This document shows, piece after piece, positions 61,401-64,000 of a DNA stretch of 64,000 nt; the stretch's first letter is position 1, and every line of letters begins with the position of its first letter. A program made the translations under genes and the position numbers. Under the pieces are notes generated by a model. It was not told the DNA's origin and ran no database searches. It saw nothing but the letters and a program-made list of their open reading frames with translations. Location of the stretch: assembly GCA_026874595.1 (NCBI GenBank), contig CM049318.1, forward strand, positions 27,368,956 through 27,432,955, written 5' to 3'. This stretch comes from Sipunculus nudus (lineage: Eukaryota > Annelida > Sipuncula > Golfingiida > Sipunculidae).

Positions 61401-63452
61401 GATGTGCACAGTCACAGGACACAGTGTAGGATGTGCACAGTCACAGGACACGGTGTAGGATGTGCACAGTCACAGGACACGGTGTAGGATGTGCACAGTC
61501 ACAGGACACGGTGTAGGATGTGCACAGTCACAGGACACAGTGTAGGATGTGCACAGTCACAGGACACAGTGTAGGATGTGCACAGTCACAGGACCCAGTG
61601 TAGGATGTGCACAGTCACAGGACACAGTGTAGGATGTGCACAGTCACAGGACACGATGTAGGATGTGCACAGTCACAGGACACGGTGTAGGATGTGCACA
61701 GTCACAGGACACGGTGTAGGATGTGCACAGTCACAGGACACGGTGTAGGATGTGCACAGTCACAGGACACAGTGTAGGATGTGCACAGTCACAGGACACA
61801 GTGTAGGATGTGCACAGTCACAGGACACAGTGTAGGATGTGCACAGTCACAGGACACAGTGTAGGATGTGCACAGTCACAGGACACGGTGTAGGATGTGC
61901 ACAGTCACAGGACACGGTGTAGGATGTGCACAGTCACAGGACACGGTGTAGGATGTGCACAGTCACAGGACACGGTGTAGGAAGTACAAAGTCACAGGAC
62001 ACAGTGTAGGAAGAACAAAGTCACAGGACACGTTGTAGGATGTGCACAGTCACAGGACACAGTGTGGGATGTGCACAGTCACAGGACACGGTGTAGGATG
62101 TGCACAGTCACAGGACACAGTGTAGGATGTGCACAGTCACAGGACACGGTGTAGGATGTGCACAGTCACAGGACACGGTGTAGGATATGCACAGTCACAG
62201 GACACTGTGTAGGATGTGCACAGTCACAGGACACAGTGTAGGATGTGCACAGTCACAGGACACAGTGTAGGATGTGCACAGTCACAGGACACAGTGTAGG
62301 ATGTGCACAGTCACTAAGAGGTATAAACTAGGTTTCAAGAATTTCATAAAACCACTATCACAGGTCAATAAAAGTATAACAACTCGTGAAGTTGGACATT
62401 CTGATGGTCTTACAATTGAATTTCAGGCTTTCACTTAACTTTTAAGCATGTGCATATTTTAAACTGCATTTGAATTATTATACTTGCATTTGCCTTATAA
62501 AAGGGAATTTAATGACCTGCAATCACATAATTAAATGAAGAGTTTGACAGAATTACTGGAACAATCTGTATACAAAACTATAACAATTGGAAATTAACAC
62601 AGCAGGCTAGATAACTGATGAGAGTATTGTCTGATGAGAGTACCTGTCTCTTCCAACTATGCTGCCACTGCCGAACTCGATCAGTCCATTGTTCCACTGT
62701 ACCCAGAATTCCCTGTAGTCTTCTGGATCCAGGATGTTCGGGGTTTCCCTGCGAGCCTCCGGATCAGCTTGCTGTGTTCTACGGATCACAGACAACTGAT
62801 TGGACCAACCACCAATCACGATCTGAAGAAACAAAGTCAAAATATTGGGGTGACCATGAATACCAGGGAAGCATGCTTGTTATAGATGATAAAATGTCTA
62901 ACAGAATTGTTCTCTGGAAGTGTATTAAATGCTTTAATATGATCTGATATGTTAATATGTTTCACAGGTAAAGATGTGCCATTTAACTTGTAATCCTGAT
63001 AATTTCTCTCATCTATATGCTACTGACTCCTTTCTTACAAATTAGGACTAAGTTTATTTTACATCAATAATCACTGCACAGTGCATCCATAGTAAAAACA
63101 AGTCATGTTGAAAGACTGTGGACTTTTCAATATTATGTCCAATATGATATTTGCTTAGATTTAAATATTTGCTTACTTTCAGCAATATGAGAAATTTATC
63201 ACCCTACTGCCAAAACTATCACCCTGTTTCTCTGAGTGAAAATAGAGTGGAATAAAATTTTGTTTTATGATATCATATTGGTGGTAATACATAGTCACAG
63301 AGGTAATACAGAGTTCAATGTGCAATTTATTTCTTTGATTGACCTGGTAACATTGCTTTGCTATGGGAATATTATATGATATATGACATGATAGAGGATT
63401 ACCATACCATACACAGGTATATAGGATATTGATGTAGGATTTTTTTAAATTT

Positions 63453-63512
<60 letters not shown>

Positions 63513-63805
63513 AATTTAAAAGATTGAAGATGATCACATATTTTTTTTACATGGTCTGGAAACAATATGAGACTGAAGAAATTGCAATTAATATTTATTT
63601 AAGCCTTCTCGTACTAAGAAACAATATGACAAGATTGAAGAAAACCCTACCTCATAGGCCTCTGTGGGATTAAACCTGTCATTAAACAGGCCAACGTGTG
63701 CATCATTACTAGCTCGAACCCTGAAAGTGATTGACGAGCCAGAAGGCGCCACCTGCAGTTGATTGTAGTTGTATGTCAGGTTTGTCTGCATTCCAACTGT
63801 CTCTC
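52231..63805 (-). CDS. FAMeT-domain single-pass membrane receptor-like protein, 3' ten exons (5' end outside window)
   Basis: Ten exons joined by GT/AG sites in consistent phase give at least 445 residues, numbered here from the first full codon. Two Methyltransf_FA (FAMeT) domains lie at about 9-144 and 157-291. Both have YE(I/V)VIGGWSN, F-W-(I/V)-x-W and a VSSGFG..W.F-type tail. A Ser/Thr/Pro/Gly stalk spans about 292-374. The transmembrane helix is about 377-398, followed by RRRR. The tail carries TYDNPVY (416-422), the NPxY type bound by PTB/clathrin adaptors. Domain 1 has an N-glycosylation sequon (NLT). Domain 2 alone has two Cys (178, 231). The family name comes from crustacean proteins; methyltransferase activity of this domain is not established, and an extracellular binding role is more likely here. 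Upstream exons, a signal peptide and further domains presumably lie past 64 kb. Confidence 0.88.
52467..52937 (-). other. Intron, nothing recognised
   Basis: 471 bp of AT-rich sequence. Confidence 0.6.
52938..52985 (-). CDS. FAMeT receptor stalk exon, Pro/Arg-rich
   Basis: 48 nt, acceptor GTGAATTTTAG|TC, donor CCAG|GTAAGT, phase 1 at both ends. Encodes RPRTTPSPPARRPPP. Confidence 0.78.
52986..53749 (-). other. Intron, nothing recognised
   Basis: 764 bp of AT-rich sequence. Confidence 0.6.
53750..53851 (-). CDS. FAMeT receptor stalk exon, Gly/Ser/Thr/Pro-rich
   Basis: 102 nt, acceptor ATTTCTTCCAG|GT, donor GTCA|GTAAGT, phase 1 at both ends. It encodes an internal imperfect repeat, GQPGSTTRPG and GRPGSTTRPV, so the stalk grew partly by duplication within the exon. 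Confidence 0.82.
53852..55220 (-). other. Intron with MITE-like remnant
   Basis: 1369 bp. About 53991-54216 resembles the AGCGGATCC MITE family (AGGGGCAGATCTTGGA, then GGGG runs), but is decayed. The rest is AT-rich. Confidence 0.5.
55221..55256 (-). CDS. FAMeT receptor stalk exon
   Basis: 36 nt, acceptor TTTTGTTTTCAG|CA, donor AGAA|GTAAGT, phase 1 at both ends. Encodes GRVTTSSTTSR, a likely O-glycosylated stalk. Confidence 0.75.
55257..55795 (-). other. Intron; carries a CTCF-consensus word
   Basis: 539 bp. CCAGCAGGTGGCAGC at 55448-55462 fits the CTCF core consensus. Otherwise plain. Confidence 0.6.
55796..55837 (-). CDS. FAMeT receptor stalk exon with alternative acceptors
   Basis: 42 nt (or 30 nt, 55796-55825), donor ACCA|GTAAGT. 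Two TTTCAG acceptors lie 12 nt apart (after 55837 and 55825) and both keep phase 1. Encodes PISVPASSSTTVT or PASSSTTVT. Confidence 0.7.
55838..57027 (-). other. Intron containing a 147-bp tandem repeat
   Basis: 1190 bp. See the repeat at 56040-56470; nothing else is recognised. Confidence 0.75.
56040..56470. repeat. Diverged tandem repeat, about 147-bp unit, about three copies
   Basis: GCTTGTGGAC recurs at 56052, 56196 and 56346. Each unit carries CC(A)(T/C)GGATGAAGAA and GGTCAAGGCCACAGG or a variant. Two units contain a DR1-like GGGTCAAAGGTCA (56156-56168, 56442-56454). Confidence 0.8.
57028..57138 (-). CDS. FAMeT receptor exon: tail of domain 2
   Basis: 111 nt, acceptor TTTATTTACAG|GC, donor AAAG|GTAAAT, phase 1 at both ends. 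Encodes SDLFMQFDYTDPHEINSVGI and then SSGFGHTGEWDFQNPK. Confidence 0.9.
57386..58680 (-). mobile_element. Diverged SINE (same family as 28.5 kb), interrupted
   Basis: 57386-57568 matches 28487-28640 (GTAACCGCC.CAATTTTTTATGCT, CTGGTGTCACCCAGGC-like). 58458-58680 matches 28645-28860 (TTCCCATT.A, GACC.TGAAAA(A)TCTCA, then a decayed box B GGAGTTCCAATCC on the minus strand). The 889 bp between does not belong to the SINE. Confidence 0.6.
57569..58457. mobile_element. 889-bp DNA-transposon-like insertion inside the SINE
   Basis: The left end AGTACCTGCCGTGAGCGAAC and the reverse complement of the right end AGTACCTGTCGTGAGGGGAC are inverted repeats of about 20 bp. The inside has a duplicated block (57765-57826 and 57913-57974, with TTTGATCACATGAGCCATCA) and GGACACC words. 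Target duplication was not resolved. No transposase frame. Confidence 0.5.
59275..59604 (-). CDS. FAMeT receptor exon: core of FAMeT domain 2
   Basis: 330 nt, acceptor ATACCTCCAG|GT, donor GTAG|GTGAGC, phase 1 at both ends. Encodes KYEFAWFSTTDENN, YEVVIGGWSNSQSA, PFWISWQRGLVQVGRGMVV. The whole core is in one exon, unlike domain 1. Confidence 0.92.
59605..60995 (-). other. Intron containing a CpG-rich MITE
   Basis: 1391 bp. It contains the element at 59648-60074 and a short AT run (60544-60567). Confidence 0.8.
59648..60074. mobile_element. 427-bp MITE with CTGTGGTTG ends and TTCGCGA motifs
   Basis: Flanked by TA on both sides (59646-59647, 60075-60076). The left end CTGTGGTTGCCTTTTTGTTC and the reverse complement of the right end CTGTGGTTGGCTTCATATTC continue into GCGAGG and TTTCGCGA in both arms. 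No ORF. The Tc1/mariner-like TA duplication suggests transposase mobilisation in trans. Confidence 0.8.
60996..61096 (-). CDS. FAMeT receptor exon: tail of domain 1
   Basis: 101 nt. Acceptor TTTTTCTAG|AT, donor GCTG|GTATGT. Encodes LLHWQDPNPRTIAMVSVSSG and then a GSEALWEFPQHA end. Enters in phase 2, exits in phase 1. Confidence 0.88.
61097..62643 (-). other. Intron containing the 29-bp minisatellite
   Basis: 1547 bp, about 70 percent of it tandem repeat (61241-62313). The rest is unremarkable. Confidence 0.8.
61241..62313. repeat. Minisatellite, 29-bp unit, 37 copies
   Basis: 1073 bp is exactly 37 units of 29 bp, with unit starts every 29 bp from 61241 to 62285. Each unit is built on CAGGACAC(A/G)GTGTAGGATG plus TGCACAGTCA. 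Copies differ mainly at one A/G position, and like variants occur in runs. Two units near 61981-62020 are altered (GAAGTACAAAG, GAAGAACAAAG). There are no unique spacers, so it is not a CRISPR array. Confidence 0.97.
62644..62822 (-). CDS. FAMeT receptor exon: second part of domain 1
   Basis: 179 nt, acceptor TTTCTTCAG|ATC, donor ACAG|GTACTC. Encodes IVIGGWSNQLSVIRR through GSGSIVGRD and exits in phase 2. Confidence 0.9.
62823..63650 (-). other. Intron with AT microsatellite
   Basis: 828 bp. It includes an AT run at 63456-63500; nothing else is recognised. Confidence 0.8.
63651..63805 (-). CDS. FAMeT receptor exon: first half of FAMeT domain 1
   Basis: 155 nt. Acceptor TTTTGTTACAG|GA, donor GAG|GTAGGG. 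Encodes ETVGMQTNLTYNYNQ through PTEAYE, entering in phase 1 and leaving in phase 0. Confidence 0.88.
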
Positions 63806-64000
63806 CTGTAACAAAATGTATGTCAAAATGTAAGAACATGATATATTATCAAAAGGAACTTCAGTAAATCAAATATACCAATGTTTTGGTGTCTAATTAT
63901 TAAAACTTAAACACAAAGTAGTTGCACTGGAGGATAAAGTGCTGAAGTAAGGATTTAGGAAACAGAAACAAAGTTGAACATCTCAACAATTCTTTGCATG
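63806..64000 (-). other. Intron, upstream part of the FAMeT receptor gene
   Basis: Acceptor side of an intron whose upstream exon lies outside the window. No exon seen here. Confidence 0.6.

Noticed and set aside
61241-62313. Regular 29-bp repeats resembling a CRISPR array
   Set aside because: The repeats are contiguous with no unique spacers, in an animal intron; this is a minisatellite.

Overview
The window is 64 kb of animal nuclear DNA. It is AT-rich, with intron-split genes, GT/AG splice sites, long AT, CT, GA and AAT microsatellites, poly-G/C runs and many small non-autonomous transposon remnants. The gene content, compact introns (0.3-2 kb) and repeat style suggest a marine invertebrate, perhaps a lophotrochozoan such as a mollusc. 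That placement is inference; no sequence here fixes the species.

Only two genes can be supported firmly. The first is an intronless, complete CDK5 activator (p35/CDK5R1 type) on the plus strand at 3249-4181. The second is the 3' part of a multi-exon gene on the minus strand, 63805 down to 52231. I assembled it from ten exons whose splice phases agree throughout. It encodes at least 445 residues of a type I membrane protein: two tandem FAMeT-type (Methyltransf_FA) ectodomains, a Ser/Thr/Pro-rich stalk built from short phase-1 exons, one transmembrane helix, and a short tail with a YDNPVY (NPxY-class) motif. Its 5' end lies beyond the right edge.

Layout: 1-3.2 kb is upstream sequence of the CDK5 activator. 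From 4.2 to 43 kb is a large gene-poor interval holding MITE-like elements, a family with ACCTCCGCC ends, a tRNA-derived SINE with an exact 339-bp tandem duplication, a decayed 1.55-kb tandem segmental duplication (37.1-39.9 kb), paired E-boxes, RFX X-box motifs and three weak candidate exons (26.2-26.5, 34.9-35.0, 41.7-41.8 kb). From 43.2 to 50.6 kb is a block of diverged tandem arrays (277-bp and 328-bp periods) carrying eleven copies of a perfect GGTGGCGCCACC palindrome and repeated nuclear-receptor-type half sites. From 50.7 to 64 kb is the FAMeT receptor gene. Its introns hold a 37-copy 29-bp minisatellite, a CpG-rich MITE 43 bp from a splice acceptor, and a SINE split by another element.

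There is no operon or multi-gene pathway here. The two genes have no evident functional link. The best leads are the FAMeT-domain receptor with its endocytic-type tail and modular stalk, and the palindrome-bearing satellite block between the gene desert and that gene.
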